Part shown: positions 1 to 10,830 of the stretch, piece by piece | How positions within the stretch are numbered: position 1 is the first letter of the stretch | Layout: the number at the start of each line of letters is the position of its first letter | From: Nemertoderma westbladi | Lineage: Eukaryota > Xenacoelomorpha > Nemertodermatida > Nemertodermatidae | Length of the DNA: 26,888 nucleotides | NCBI GenBank assembly: GCA_032718475.1 | Contig: JAUCBJ010003829.1 | Coordinates: 1 to 26,888 of the forward strand | Reading direction: 5' to 3' | Translations under genes and position numbers: made by a program | Notes under the pieces: model-generated | The model's input: only the letters and a program-made list of their open reading frames with translations | Told to the model about the DNA's origin: nothing | Database searches by the model: none

Positions 1-633
1 ATGCGGCCGCCCATGGTGGGCGGCTCGGTGGGCGGGGGCGGCTACCGCCCGAGGGGCGCCGCCCCAATGCGCCCCCCCGTCGGGATGCCGCCCGCCGCGA
101 TGCAGCGGGGCGGCGTTGGCGCGCCCCTTCAGCCGCCGCAGATGATGCAGCGGATGCCGATGGGCGCGGCGATGAACCAGCGGATGATGTCCGGCGGAAT
201 GCCGGTATCACAGCAACCGCAACGCGCCGCCACCTATAAGTACACCTCCACGGTGCGCAACCCGCCCTCCGGCGCCGCGCCGGCTGGCGCGCCCATCGCG
301 CAGCAGTACATGCAGCAACCGGGTGGCGGGTTCGCCCAACAGCCGGTGTCCGGGCACCAGGGCGTCCAGGTGCCCGGCCAGGATCCGTTGACCACGGCGG
401 TTCTCGCGGCCGCTTCGCCCCCGGAGCAGAAACAGATGTTGGGCGAGCGGCTGTACCCGCTGATCTACACGATGAATCAGGATCTCGCGGGTAAGATCAC
501 CGGGATGCTGTTGGAGATCGACAACGCCGAGTTGTTACACATGTTGGAGAGTCAGGAGTCACTGAAGGCCAAGGTTGATGAGGCGGTTACGGTGCTGCGA
601 GCGCATCAGGCCAAGGAGAATATAGCCGCGTAA
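1..633 (+). CDS. PABPC: Cytoplasmic poly(A)-binding protein, C-terminal part (5' incomplete)
   Basis: The 210 visible residues are the C-terminal half of a cytoplasmic poly(A)-binding protein, which coats mRNA tails and recruits translation and deadenylation factors. Residues 1-125 are a Pro/Gly/Met/Gln-rich linker containing the family's conserved TYKYT..VRNPP segment at 78-89. Residues ~127-203 are the MLLE (PABC) domain, with the signature KITGMLLE at 165-172 followed by [10 protein letters not shown]; this domain binds PAM2 peptides of partners such as Paip and eRF3-type proteins. The four RRM domains expected upstream are absent, so the gene is cut by the window edge and the ATG at base 1 is probably an internal methionine. 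The stop is TAA at 631-633. The coding part is GC-rich and contrasts sharply with the AT-rich DNA that follows. The identification is strong; the paralogue is not determinable. Confidence 0.93.
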   Translation: MRPPMVGGSVGGGGYRPRGAAPMRPPVGMPPAAMQRGGVGAPLQPPQMMQRMPMGAAMNQRMMSGGMPVSQQPQRAATYKYTSTVRNPPSGAAPAGAPIAQQYMQQPGGGFAQQPVSGHQGVQVPGQDPLTTAVLAAASPPEQKQMLGERLYPLIYTMNQDLAGKITGMLLEIDNAELLHMLESQESLKAKVDEAVTVLRAHQAKENIAA

Positions 634-1403
634 ACTTATGGAACTCCTGTTTATTAATTTGCTTCCTTTGCATATTCAATTGAGCGTTGTTATGGTAATT
701 GGGATTCTTTCGTGTTTTTTTTATTTGCTATGGGGATTTATTCTAATTTGTTTGAACTTTTTTTGGTTTGGTTTGCTGTTTTGGTTGCGGCAACAACTGT
801 ACTGAGTTACTGCACCACGTGCCAACGAGTGTTTTGTTGTTAATTTACTGACACCAGTTAGTTTAATTCGAATTTCCGTAGAGTTTTTATTTCTGCAGCC
901 GCTTTGTTTACTGTTTTGATTATGGTGGGTGGTGTTTCTTTATTTGATTTTTGTTTTTGAGGTTCGTATTGATTATTTAATTGATTATTATAGATTAGCT
1001 ATTGTGTTGGGTGTATTTTCAGTTTGCGTGTATGTTTTTTTTTATATAGACTTTATCTTTAATTATTAACTGTAACGAATTGATTTCAAGTAACTTCGAG
1101 AAGCGCAATCCAAAAAAATTAAATAATTTTAATTTAAAAATATTTATAAAAATTTTAAATATATGATTAAAATATATTTTATAAAAATGAAAAAATATAA
1201 AACTAAAAAAACAGGGAGTTTCTTTATTTATAAAGAACAAAGATAATTGTTAGTTTTTGCTTGTTAGATTAGGGAAAATTGATGTTTCCCCGGGAATAAT
1301 TTGGGAATCAAGCAACTGATTCAGAAAAAGTAACCGAAGATTATTATTTTTGTATAATTATTAGCAACACGTTCTTCCCCTAATAATAATATGACACATT
1401 TAT

Positions 1404-1409
1404 AATAAA
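1404..1409 (+). terminator. Candidate polyadenylation signal AATAAA for PABPC
   Basis: A canonical AATAAA lies about 770 bases after the PABPC stop and is followed by a T/GT-rich stretch. It is one of several candidates, so use is inferred only. Confidence 0.3.
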
Positions 1410-1606
1410 ACAACTATTTTTGTGTACCAATTTAATGTACCAAAATAGAATATCATCACCACGAAAATGTTAACAGCCGCTTGTAAGGCCGTTGAAAGAA
1501 GATTTAATGTTTATTGTTTGTTTGCTCTTAAGTTTTTATGGTGATTTAATTTATGTTTTGTATTTTCTGGTGTTATTATATGATTCTTTAATTAGTAAGT
1601 AGTCAT

Positions 1607-1629
1607 TAATAATAATAATAATAATAATA
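1607..1629 (+). repeat. (TAA)n trinucleotide microsatellite
   Basis: A run of seven to eight uninterrupted TAA triplets is directly visible. It sits 33 bases before the 16-G homopolymer. Confidence 0.9.
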
Positions 1630-1662
1630 CTTAACTGTTATTATCACGTTTTTGTTTTTCTA

Positions 1663-1678
1663 GGGGGGGGGGGGGGGG
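1663..1678 (+). repeat. Poly-G homopolymer (16 G)
   Basis: Sixteen consecutive G residues lie in otherwise AT-rich DNA, one of several long C/G homopolymers in the window. Exact length is prone to sequencing error. Confidence 0.9.
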
Positions 1679-2863
1679 TGTAAAATACCTATTATCGGTG
1701 GTTTTCTGTGGTTAGCTTAATATATTCAAATACATTTTATAACATAGGCCGATTGTTTGGCTTTTCATCAACTTTAACAAAGAACCTTTCGTCTGCCTAA
1801 CAAGTTTTCACCAATGTATGGAAATCTTTTCAAATTGACTCAAATTCAAATGTTCTTTCATTTAAAGCTTTACTAACTAGATCCAAGACTGAAATCTCCT
1901 CTCTTCATTAATCTCTCTTCTTAATTTATTGTCGTGGCAAAATAACGTGTTATGGGTTCAGACTGGATCCCGAAAACGAAATCAAATTCCGGTCCTGAAA
2001 CTGACATTTTTGGAACGGGATCCTAAAATATCAATAATGAAGTTAATTTGCGGAATATCCACTGAAAAATAGTCGCAGTAGAAGATAAAAATGTATTGAT
2101 ATTGATTGTTTTAATTACCATAAATGTAAAATTACAACAAATAAACATTTGTGTCAGGTTAAAAGCACATGAGAGTTTAAATTGTGATGACAATAGGATA
2201 GCTTCTTGAGGCAAATCCTTAGTGAAGTAACAACCGATTAATTAAAGTTATAAAATGTTATGTTAAAAAAATTAATTGTAATGTTAATAAATTGTCCGCG
2301 TTTGTTTTCGGTAAGGTAGGCAAAGATGCTCTTTCAGTTTGTGTTTAGGGTAGAGGTGGATTCACAATAATATTGCGGGGAAGGCCGTCCTAGTGACTTG
2401 GTCCAGTGCTCATCGTTGAATAAATAGTCCCCTTTTCCCACAAGGTGTCGTAATTTTGTTTATCGGCTTTCTGAATGCTTAATTATAATTATTATTAGCT
2501 TAAATATTTTATAATGCATATCCCGTGCTGTTGCTGTAACAACTGTAAATAAGATAATCTTACATTTATCCTACAATGGCTATGATCAATGGAGAATACT
2601 CAAGACGTGTTCTAGAAGTTTATTGTTACTAAGTTAGTGATTATTTGTAGCGTTACGAGGATATCAACAGAACGCTGATAAGTTGAAATAATATAACAAA
2701 ATTTATAACTCAGTAACCCATTAATTAATAAAATAAGAGCGAAAAGATTACACAAAAGCATAACTTTATTAGGACCATACTACACTGGAAACTAAGGAAT
2801 CACTGGTATATTTCACTTTGTTAATTAAATAAGTGTGAAATATTTCGAATATATAAAAATAAG

Positions 2864-2869
2864 TTTATT
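2864..2869 (-). terminator. Candidate polyadenylation signal for guanylate kinase
   Basis: TTTATT on the plus strand reads AATAAA on the minus strand, about 360 bases downstream of the guanylate kinase stop. A second minus-strand AATAAA is at 2765-2770. Assignment is inferred from position. Confidence 0.35.
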
Positions 2870-3225
2870 TATACCTAAACTTTTATACATAATTACAGAC
2901 AAGCGGTAAACATTATATATACACCGACCGACATATGTCTGCCCTCCTACCCCAATCGTCGTGGCTCGGTGGGAAAATGTTAAGCACATACAATATATTA
3001 AAAGCAGTTTCACTAAGTCAGCACCGGATAAGTTTACTAAGTAAATACCGCGATTAAAAATGATATTTACACCTCAATATTATTCTAAAAACCAAAACAA
3101 CCTTATAATATTATGCTCGCCGCACCATTATCTGAAATAAGTAGAATGAATCACATACGGTTAAGGAATATAAATACTTCGAATCCAATATTGGCTCTTT
3201 CTATTTTCTACCTGATGAAGCTAAA

Positions 3226-3897
3226 TTAAAATCCTATTTCTTTCTGCAGAATATTAATAACTTCCCTATACGCATCTTCAAAGACATCGTTTAAAATAAC
3301 GTAATCGAAGTTACCGGGGGTCGTACCGTATTCGATTTCCTTAGTAGCGAACTGCAACCTCGTCTGAACGGCCACGTTGCTCTCTGACTTTCTACCTTCC
3401 AGACGCTCTTGAAGTATCTGGAGATTAGGGGGGCGAATGAATATAAATAGAGACAAAGGTAAAACGTCAGCATGTTGAACATTCCTAACCCCCTGTGTAT
3501 CTAAGTCCAAAAGGCAGGACTTTCCAGTTTTATGGACTTCTCTAATCGCCAGTTTACTAGTTCCATACAAATTCCCGGAGTATTCTGCGTATTCGAGAAA
3601 CTCATTTTCAGCGATAAGCGACAACATTTTCTCCCTCCCGACGAAGTGGTATTCCCTTCCGTTAATTTCGTTCTGTCGGGGAGAACGAGTTGTATGGGAA
3701 ACACAAAACCCAAAGAGTTCGCCGTGCTCCGCCAGTAGTTTACGTATCAGCGTCGACTTTCCCGAGCCACTGGGCCCGCAAAATATTACGTTATTCTTCT
3801 TTGGCATTGAGGAGTTCATCGCATGAAGCGGCAGTTTTGTATTAAAACCTCTTGGCGTAATACACCCTGAGATTAATCTGTTTAGTATAATATACAT
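3226..3897 (-). CDS. GUK1: Guanylate kinase (GMP kinase), single exon
   Basis: ATP:GMP phosphotransferase that makes GDP in guanine nucleotide synthesis and salvage. The first in-frame ATG is at 3895-3897, giving 223 residues; only a TTG precedes it before an in-frame stop (TAA, plus-strand 3925-3927). In this numbering the P-loop GPSGSGKST is at 41-49, the GMP-binding segment SHTTRSPR..E..G.EYHFV at 67-86, the second GMP-site stretch EFLEYAEYSGNLYGTS at 99-114, DLDTQG at 131-136, the Arg-containing lid RLEGRKSES at 165-173, and the conserved FDYVILND at 197-204. All catalytic elements are present. Internal methionines at 27 (197 aa, G at -3) and 31 (193 aa) match the usual cytosolic length of about 197, so the first ~26 residues form a basic, acid-free extension that could be a mitochondrial presequence. 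It is divergent to Lon, 2.95 kb away, and has no introns. Confidence 0.92.
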   Translation of the reverse strand: MYIILNRLISGCITPRGFNTKLPLHAMNSSMPKKNNVIFCGPSGSGKSTLIRKLLAEHGELFGFCVSHTTRSPRQNEINGREYHFVGREKMLSLIAENEFLEYAEYSGNLYGTSKLAIREVHKTGKSCLLDLDTQGVRNVQHADVLPLSLFIFIRPPNLQILQERLEGRKSESNVAVQTRLQFATKEIEYGTTPGNFDYVILNDVFEDAYREVINILQKEIGF

Positions 3898-5571
3898 TAC
3901 ATCGAAATTGTGCAATACCGGTAGTTAGTGCTCTAGTACAAGTTAAATAGGCCTACCGGTACTTGCTATTTCAGTATTTAAAACAGTTAGCGTTGTATTG
4001 ACGTACCGGAGCCGGTAGGCGGAAGCCTATTTATTTATTATTATATAGGCCTACTGTGCAATGGAAACGCTAATGGAGTAGATGTACATTGTCTGATTGT
4101 ACGCGAGTGGCGAGTGTAACAGGCTGACAGTAGTATTAGTGGACCGGATCACTCTCACTCTTACAGCGGCCGACTTATGAACTATAGAAGTTTTGACTTG
4201 CAGTCAATGTGCGCAACTATCTTACTTTAAGGTCACGTGGATTGCAACGCCGTGACACTGCGTAGTCACGCAGTGTCGTGAAACTTCGCATAGGCCTACA
4301 GTCAGTCAGTATGTCCGTCCGCGGTCCGGTAGGCTCAAATGTTTCAAAAGTAATACTATTTAGTATAGATAGATACTCACCCAAGCGGGGTACCATGACT
4401 TCCATATGACGTCATATATTATGTCTAGACGGATACACTTTTTAGCCGACCTCACTTCACTGCATAAGATATTTTGGTGCCATGTCACTTTTTGGTCGAC
4501 CAACACCAAAAAGTCGACGTTGTGATCGACAAAAAAGTCGCTTTAAAAATTAAAGAAATACGAAGTAATAAGTGGCACAATTCAGCCACAGTAAATTGGA
4601 TATTGAGTTCTCTTTTGGACATTGGAGTACGCCAGACAGACACTAAAGTTGTAATAACTTTTGAGTGTGTGAATGGATTTTGCTCAAATGACTTTGCAAA
4701 GCTTTTCCACAGTACTTCGACGCTCTTTCACCACATGTAATACAATTTAATAAATTCCCCTGAAAATATTTTATTTTACTTTTTTAGCCGAGGAAAAGTA
4801 AAATCAATGAAATCCCATGGGTCAGTGGGTTACGTTTTCCCTGGGGAAAAAAGTACTACTTTTTCTCGCAATTTTGTGGTATTGTAGAACGAAAAAAGTA
4901 ACAATTTAAGAATAAAATGGTTTTTATATTTATAGCAAATTGTACCGTCAGTAATAATAATACGTAACTCATTTAGTACAGTATAAACAGATGTGATTGT
5001 AAAAATGTAATTTGTACTGTTTTGTAATAGGACAATCGGTAAAAAGTGAAACATTTCTAAATAAAGAATCGATTGCATCAGATACAGACACCGATATATT
5101 CGCATCATACTGTATTATAGCTATATGCAATACCAACGGCAGTATGGAAATCGGTAAAGTGAAACATTTTCTGAAGATAGTCTGATAGTGTGTCTGATTG
5201 GTACATTACATACTGTAGGTACAGCTACAACTACAGCAGTAAATGTAATGCTACTTGCTTAGCTTGATTCTGCAATTATACTTTACAGTACATTGCAGTA
5301 GGTCTAGTTCTTGGGGTTAGGTGTGTGTGGTCATACTGTATGTAGGGAATGTTGCATTAATACACATTAATTAAGATAACATTAGGGTTACCGTCGCAGT
5401 GGCGGTGGGTAGACGTAGAAGCCCATTATGCCTTAAGTAGCCCTTAAATTGTAATTAAATTTTGATATTGTAGTTTTTAGAAGAATGCGAACCTAATCTA
5501 AAGTATCGCCCGTTTGGGCAAAAAATAAATAAAACTTCTTATAATTAATTATATTACTGTAGGCCTATTAT
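3898..5571. other. Intergenic region between guanylate kinase and the foldback element
   Basis: No gene is supported. It should hold the guanylate kinase promoter and 5' UTR near 3900-4300. Visible small structure includes a cluster of CCGGTA motifs at 3917-4018, repeated TAGGCCTA palindromes (3948, 4046, 4291, 5560), a short hairpin ACTTTTTGGT/ACCAAAAAGT near 4488-4513, and a ~22-bp near-duplicate containing AATCGGTAAA..GTGAAACATTT at about 5034 and 5149. The 88-residue open frame at 4474-4740 begins with TTG and matches nothing I recognise. Confidence 0.5.
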
Positions 5572-6506
5572 ACACCATGTCCTGGAATGTAGTGTCGTTA
5601 TTCAGGTACCCCCCCCCCCCCCCCCCCCCCTCCCCCCCCCAAAAAAATTTTTTTTTCTACAAATGAGATTGCATGAAATTTGAAACAGAGATAGTTTCAT
5701 CTCCCTCCTCCTTACTGGGTGAGCCAGAATTTTTATTTTTGCTTTCATTCTTTAGCTACAAGCGTTTGAAAAAGGTGTCTCCGTCGATATTGCACCAGTT
5801 ACACCGCAGTTATTCTTCAAACATTTAGTGATTTGTTGGTACTAGTGGAAAGCTGACCGGGCAAGGATTCCAAATATGTAAAAATATGTGAATTTGGTTG
5901 GGAAATAGCTGATATATGGGCATTCGAATTTTGCATGTATTTGATTCTGCTGCAGGCCCATTTATTCTATTAATAAATACACAATGTTCTAGAACATTTT
6001 GTTTATCTCATAAGTAGCTTGGAAACAATGCAATGCCTACATGATAATACTAGTACATGGATATACGTAATCAAAATGTTCTAGAACATTGTGTATTAAT
6101 TTAATAGAATAAATGGCCTGCAGCGGAAGCTACATGCAAAATTCGAATGCCCATATCTCATCTATTTCCCAACCAAATTCATATATTTTTACATATTTGG
6201 AATCCTTGTACGGTCAGCTTTTCACTAGTACCAACAAATCACTAAATGTTTGAAGAATAACTGCGGTGTTGTAACTGGTGCAATATCGACGGGGACACCC
6301 GTTTCAAACGCTTGTAGCTAAAGAATGAAAGTGAAAATAAAAATTCTGGCTCACCCAGCAAGGAGGACTGGAGGAGGGAGGTGAAACTATCTCTGTTTCA
6401 AATTTCATGCAATCTCATTAAGATTTGTAGAAAAATTTGGGGGTGGGGGGGGGGGGGGGGGGGGGCAGGTACATGAATAACGACACTATATTCCAGGACA
6501 TGGATA
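5572..6506. mobile_element. Foldback (long inverted-repeat) element, ~930 bp
   Basis: Two long arms are imperfect reverse complements of each other: left ~5572-6006 and right ~6068-6506, around a ~61-bp spacer. The outer ends read CCATGTCCTGGAAT on the left and its complement on the right (ending 6502). Mirror features include poly-C in the left arm (about 5609-5640, interrupted) and poly-G in the right (about 6446-6466), the segment AGCTGACC/GGTCAGCT, and a 16-bp palindrome AATGTTCTAGAACATT at the inner end of each arm (5983-5998 and 6075-6090). There is no coding potential, so it is a non-autonomous foldback or long-TIR MITE. A clean target-site duplication was not resolved, because TTATA occurs just outside both ends in inverted rather than direct orientation. 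It could form a cruciform or a long double-stranded RNA. Confidence 0.85.
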
Positions 6507-6847
6507 TAAGTGATTACATTAAGAAGTTTTTCGTCTAAAAGTTGTAATACGAAGCTCTTAATCAGGACTTGTGCTGTGATTGGCTTTTAGCTTTTACACT
6601 AATTGGTTTACAAAATAAATCTTTGCGGTTTAATTCTCATATCATTAACATGTTTATGCTGTTGCAGTTTGTGAACACATGGTGTGTTGTATGATGACCT
6701 TGCGTTGCGTTTCTTATGGTGTTGTCAATAATCAATAATTATTATTAATCTTTCTAGATAGATTAACAACAGTGTAACGGTCCGGTACCTAAATACAGTA
6801 GCTACTGGGGACTGGGCTATACTAGTAGACCGTTAGCCTAAATAATA
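6507..6847. promoter_or_regulatory. Putative Lon upstream/promoter region
   Basis: These are the 341 bases between the foldback element and the Lon start. No TATA box at a convincing distance is seen. A CCGGTACC motif at about 6781-6788 resembles the CCGGTA cluster beside the guanylate kinase start. An in-frame TAA at 6839-6841 lies two codons before the ATG, which excludes a longer N-terminus read directly through this DNA. Confidence 0.3.
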
Positions 6848-9757
6848 ATGAGATTACTTCGTTTTGTTACTCAAACTCCACCCCGTTTATTACCGGTACC
6901 TCGGGGGCAGTGCGGGACCCTGAGACTTCCATGGCGGTTAGTACCTGTACAAAAAGTCTCTTTAACATCCAAATATTCTACCGCAATTAATGGCCTGGTG
7001 CCTTCGACAATCGTTCTGTATAAGAAACTCATTTCCAATCCTTTAACGGCGATAAACCTTAGCAACAGATACCCATATAGACTTTACTCAGATGACGGGA
7101 AAAGCAATAACAATAGCGATCCATTTGAAGGGGGTGAAGATGGTGACGACGGTGAGGCCAATGATGATGGGGATGATGAAGGATTTAGCGACGATCTACC
7201 TCCCCCTAGTAACGGAGCAAATAATCCCCCTAACTCCCGGATGCCAGTTGAATTAGACGAGGGATCCCGACTGCTGACTCCCCTCTCAATCCCCGAGAAC
7301 TTCCCCAACGTGCCTCTCATCCCGATCTCCAGACACCCCCTGTTCCCGCACTTTAACAAACAGATCGAGGTGACCGATAAGACCCTATGCGAGCTGTTGC
7401 GACGTAAGGTCCGTCTGCGACAACCGTACGCCGCGCTCTTCCTTCGCACTGACGACGGCGTGGGGGAGTTGGTTACCGAGTTGGACGAGGTACACCCGGT
7501 AGGAACCTTCGTACACATACAGACGATGCAGGACTTGGGCGATCGATTGCGTATGATAGTTACGGGGCACCGTAGAATCCGTATTAACTCACCACTGGAA
7601 GCCGCTGATGTAGATAAAATGACCTTCGATCCAGGGCATGAAGACGAACTTCCCATCTCTCTAATATGGAAGGAAATCGAAACTGAAAGTTCTTTTCCAG
7701 TAGTTATGGTTAACACTACCAATGTCAAACACGAGGCTTTCGAACACACTGATTTAGAATTAAAGGCTTTAACAGCGGAGGTTATTAAAACTATCAGGGA
7801 TATAATATCTTTGAACCCATTATACCGCGACTCTCTTGTCTATATGATGGACCCCAACCTCAGGGTGGGCGACAACCCGGTATATCTGGGCGATCTGGGC
7901 GCCGCCCTCACATCGGCGTCGTCGGCTGAGCAGCAGGAAGTTCTGGAGGAGTTGGATATTAAGAGTCGTCTTCGGTTGAGTTTACATCTATTAAAGAAAG
8001 AGTATGAGTTAGGTAAGTTGCAGAAACATCTTGGCAAAGAAGTGGAGGAGAAAGTTAAACAGGCGCATCGTAAGTACATGTTGCAGGAGCAGTTGAGGAT
8101 AATAAAACGTGAGTTAGGTCTAGAGAAGGATGATAAAGATGCCATACACGATAAGTTTAAGGATAGGTTGAAGGAGTTGGTTGTTCCTGAGTACGTTATG
8201 GAGGTTATTGATGAGGAGTTGAGTAAGTTAGGTTACCTAGATAACCATTCTTCGGAGTTCAATGTGACTCGTAACTATCTGGATTGGTTGACTCAGTTGC
8301 CATGGGGTAAGTACTCGCCGGACAACCTGGACATCGGGCGGGCTCGTAGGATTCTAGAGGAGGATCACTACGGGATGGACGATGTTAAAGAGCGAGTTTT
8401 AGAGTTTATAGCTGTTAGTCAGTTGAGGGGGTCCACCCAGGGGAAGATACTGTGTTTCTACGGCGCCCCGGGGGTCGGTAAGACTTCTATAGCGCGGTCT
8501 ATAGCGCGCGCTTTGAGTCGGGAGTATTTTAGGTTCTCTGTCGGAGGGATGACTGATGTAGCCGAGATTAAGGGACATAGACGCACTTACGTAGGGGCGA
8601 TGCCCGGAAAGATAATACAGTGTTTAAAGAAGTTGAAAACCTCCAATCCGTTGGTTTTGATAGACGAAGTTGATAAGATCGGGAAGGGTTACCAAGGCGA
8701 TCCGGCTTCAGCTCTTCTAGAATTACTGGATCCAGAACAGAACGCCAACTTCCTCGACCATTACCTGGACGTCGCTGTCGATGTCTCTAAGGTCTTGTTT
8801 ATCTGTACGGCTAACGTAACGGAGACGATACCGGAGCCGTTACGAGACCGAATGGAGATGATTGACGTTTCCGGGTACGTGGCAGAGGAGAAGCTGGCTA
8901 TAGCCGAGCGGTACCTCGTACCGCAGGCGCGGTTGGACTGCGGTATAGCCGAGGGCCGAGTCCAGCTGTCCAACGCGGCCGTAAGTCGGTTGATCAAACA
9001 GTATTGCAGAGAGAGCGGCGTGCGAAACCTCCAGAAACACATCGAGAAAGTTCTAAGGAAAGCCGCGTTTAAGTTGGTTGATAACCCCGATTTGGAATCA
9101 CTTGTAGTAGACGAAGATAACCTGGTGGAGTTGGTTGGGAAACCTTTGTTTACTAGTGAGCGGATGTACGCGGACACGCCTCCAGGGGTCGTTATGGGGT
9201 TGGCTTGGACTGCGATGGGCGGGTCGACTCTATACGTTGAGTCGACGTTGAAACACTCGGCGTCGTCTACCGAGACTACCGGCTCGTTGGAGTTGACCGG
9301 TCGTCTGGGCGACGTTATGAAGGAGTCCGCGCACATCGCCTACACGTACGCTCGCTCTTTCCTCGCGGGGGTCCAACCGGACAACGCGACGCTAAGGGGC
9401 GCCCCCATCCACGTTCACGTACCGGAAGGGGCGACCCCCAAGGACGGGCCCAGCGCCGGGGTCACCATAGTGACGGCGCTGTTGTCGTTGGCTACGGGGG
9501 TCGCGGTCCCCGGCGACTTGGCTATGACCGGTGAAGTCTCCCTCACCGGGAAGGTGCTACCGGTGGGCGGGATTAAAGAGAAGGTAATCGCGGCTAAACG
9601 CGCCGGTGTAACGCGGATTATAATTCCCGCGGAGAACCGCAAGGATTACGGTGATCTAGCTGAGTTCATCACCAGCGGTGTTCAGGTACATTTCTGTTCT
9701 CATTATTCCGAATTCTTCCCGGTTATCTTTCCATCGCTTTTTACGACCTCATCTTAA
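6848..9757 (+). CDS. LONP1: Mitochondrial Lon protease, single exon
   Basis: ATP-dependent serine protease of the mitochondrial matrix that degrades oxidised and misfolded proteins and helps maintain mtDNA. The 969 residues are close to the ~960 of human LONP1. Residues 1-80 are Arg-rich, almost free of acidic residues and suit a mitochondrial presequence; 82-118 is an Asp/Gly/Asn-rich linker. The Lon N-terminal substrate-binding domain runs from ~154 to ~385, followed by a helical stretch with the conserved [14 protein letters not shown]. The AAA+ module has Walker A GAPGVGKT at 539-546, Walker B VLIDEVDK ending at 610, and [12 protein letters not shown]. The protease domain has the catalytic dyad Ser869 (PKDGPSAG) and Lys912 (GGIKEK), 43 residues apart as in E. 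coli Lon. The ATG is the first after an in-frame stop at 6839-6841. Walker A has Ala where Pro is usual. No introns interrupt the frame. Confidence 0.97.
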   Translation: MRLLRFVTQTPPRLLPVPRGQCGTLRLPWRLVPVQKVSLTSKYSTAINGLVPSTIVLYKKLISNPLTAINLSNRYPYRLYSDDGKSNNNSDPFEGGEDGDDGEANDDGDDEGFSDDLPPPSNGANNPPNSRMPVELDEGSRLLTPLSIPENFPNVPLIPISRHPLFPHFNKQIEVTDKTLCELLRRKVRLRQPYAALFLRTDDGVGELVTELDEVHPVGTFVHIQTMQDLGDRLRMIVTGHRRIRINSPLEAADVDKMTFDPGHEDELPISLIWKEIETESSFPVVMVNTTNVKHEAFEHTDLELKALTAEVIKTIRDIISLNPLYRDSLVYMMDPNLRVGDNPVYLGDLGAALTSASSAEQQEVLEELDIKSRLRLSLHLLKKEYELGKLQKHLGKEVEEKVKQAHRKYMLQEQLRIIKRELGLEKDDKDAIHDKFKDRLKELVVPEYVMEVIDEELSKLGYLDNHSSEFNVTRNYLDWLTQLPWGKYSPDNLDIGRARRILEEDHYGMDDVKERVLEFIAVSQLRGSTQGKILCFYGAPGVGKTSIARSIARALSREYFRFSVGGMTDVAEIKGHRRTYVGAMPGKIIQCLKKLKTSNPLVLIDEVDKIGKGYQGDPASALLELLDPEQNANFLDHYLDVAVDVSKVLFICTANVTETIPEPLRDRMEMIDVSGYVAEEKLAIAERYLVPQARLDCGIAEGRVQLSNAAVSRLIKQYCRESGVRNLQKHIEKVLRKAAFKLVDNPDLESLVVDEDNLVELVGKPLFTSERMYADTPPGVVMGLAWTAMGGSTLYVESTLKHSASSTETTGSLELTGRLGDVMKESAHIAYTYARSFLAGVQPDNATLRGAPIHVHVPEGATPKDGPSAGVTIVTALLSLATGVAVPGDLAMTGEVSLTGKVLPVGGIKEKVIAAKRAGVTRIIIPAENRKDYGDLAEFITSGVQVHFCSHYSEFFPVIFPSLFTTSS

Positions 9758-9882
9758 TATTATATTATCTGCAGTCGATTATGTGTAGCTATTAATGTTA
9801 TATGGATTCGTTCGTTTTTTTTTGTATTACACAAACTTATGGTAAAGATGATGCGCCTTTTATTTAGTAAAATTAAAGTTTA

Positions 9883-9888
9883 AATAAA
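9883..9888 (+). terminator. Polyadenylation signal AATAAA, Lon
   Basis: Canonical AATAAA lies 126 bases after the Lon stop and is followed within ~40 bases by a GT-rich stretch (GTGTCTTTT, TTGTGGTTT). This is the most plausible 3' end for the gene. Confidence 0.6.
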
Positions 9889-10585
9889 ATATAAATTGAA
9901 ATGAGTGTCTTTTCTATAATTGTGGTTTAGCTGGTTGATAATTTAAAGTTACGGCGACATTTTAATTTGGAAACATTTATTAACCTAGTCTCTATTATAT
10001 TTCTGCTGAAATTATTATAACTATCTTTTCATATACAAGATCGGCCGCTCTATGGTGCAATGCGGTAGACCCAGAAACAATGCCGCCAAAATGTATAATG
10101 AGTGCCTTCAAATTGGCTGGTAAAAAAATAAAGTAAAAAGTATAATTATTTATTTCTTGGTAAAAATGTATAACTTTATTTCATTATTATCGTGGATTCT
10201 ATTTACCGAACGCCAGCGAGGTTAATAAAGGGTCGAGCGAGAGAATATTGAAGAAATATATTCTACGGTTTTTCCCCTATCCTTAATACATAAATAACCT
10301 TAAATTGGTACTTTTTTGTTGCTCAATTCTTTAATAAAAGATAGAACGATATAGTGTTACAAAATAAATGGAACTGTCGGTGGTATTTTACTATATTGCT
10401 TCCATAGTTACTGCAATTCAAATTACTGAACTCTTCAACTCCCGATGCTGCCTTACTCAATGTTAAATAATTTAGTGTTCTAGAATATTTATTACTTGAA
10501 TTATTTATTTTTTGGTCAGTGACAGTGTTTCTAAGCAAAACTATAAACTAATTTTCATTTGCTCTCTCTCGTGAATACCCCTCAT
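9889..10585. other. Intergenic DNA, nothing recognised
   Basis: AT-rich sequence with no gene-like frame, no tRNA-like fold noticed and no repeat matched elsewhere in the window. Confidence 0.5.
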
Positions 10586-10727
10586 CCCCCCCCCCCCCAC
10601 CCCACCCCACCCCACCCCACCCCACCCCACCCCACCCCACCCCACCCCACCCCACCCCACCCCACCCCACCCCACCCCACCCCACCCCACCCCACCCACC
10701 CCACCCCACCCCACCCTCCCCCTCCCC
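10586..10727 (+). repeat. Poly-C followed by (CCCCA)n pentanucleotide microsatellite
   Basis: Thirteen C residues (10586-10598) lead into about 23 nearly perfect CCCCA units, which decay after 10690 into CCCA and CCCCT variants. The minus strand is (TGGGG)n and should readily form G-quadruplexes. The open frame on the plus strand (His-Pro-Thr-Pro repeats) is a by-product of the repeat. Confidence 0.95.
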
Positions 10728-10830
10728 GTTGCTATGTTTAAGACCCCCTAAAGTACAAGCGCAACCATTTGGTGAAATCTGCCCAAATTGTTAATAATGT
10801 CCCATATATGTACTAAACATCTATGTAGGG

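Larger units (their letters stand above)
634..2863. other. AT-rich intergenic DNA and putative PABPC 3' UTR
   Basis: No supportable gene is seen in this stretch. Its proximal part should be the PABPC 3' untranslated region. AATAAA-type signals occur at 1404-1409, 2286-2291 and 2419-2424, and an ATTAAA at 1118-1123; which of them is used cannot be told. A small inverted pair, GGATCCCG near 1966 and CGGGATCC near 2017, was noticed but has no clear meaning. Open frames on the minus strand here are low-complexity Phe/Ile/Lys-rich readings of AT-rich DNA. Confidence 0.6.

Noticed and set aside
4474-4740. 88-residue plus-strand open frame
   Set aside because: It starts with TTG, has no recognisable domain, and lies in AT-rich DNA with a small hairpin at its start.
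10586-10727. Interstitial telomere
   Set aside because: The unit is CCCCA/TGGGG, not the TTAGGG-type repeat usual in animals, and it starts from a poly-C slippage tract.
10559-10741. Plus-strand open frame rich in His-Pro-Thr
   Set aside because: It is encoded entirely by the (CCCCA)n microsatellite.
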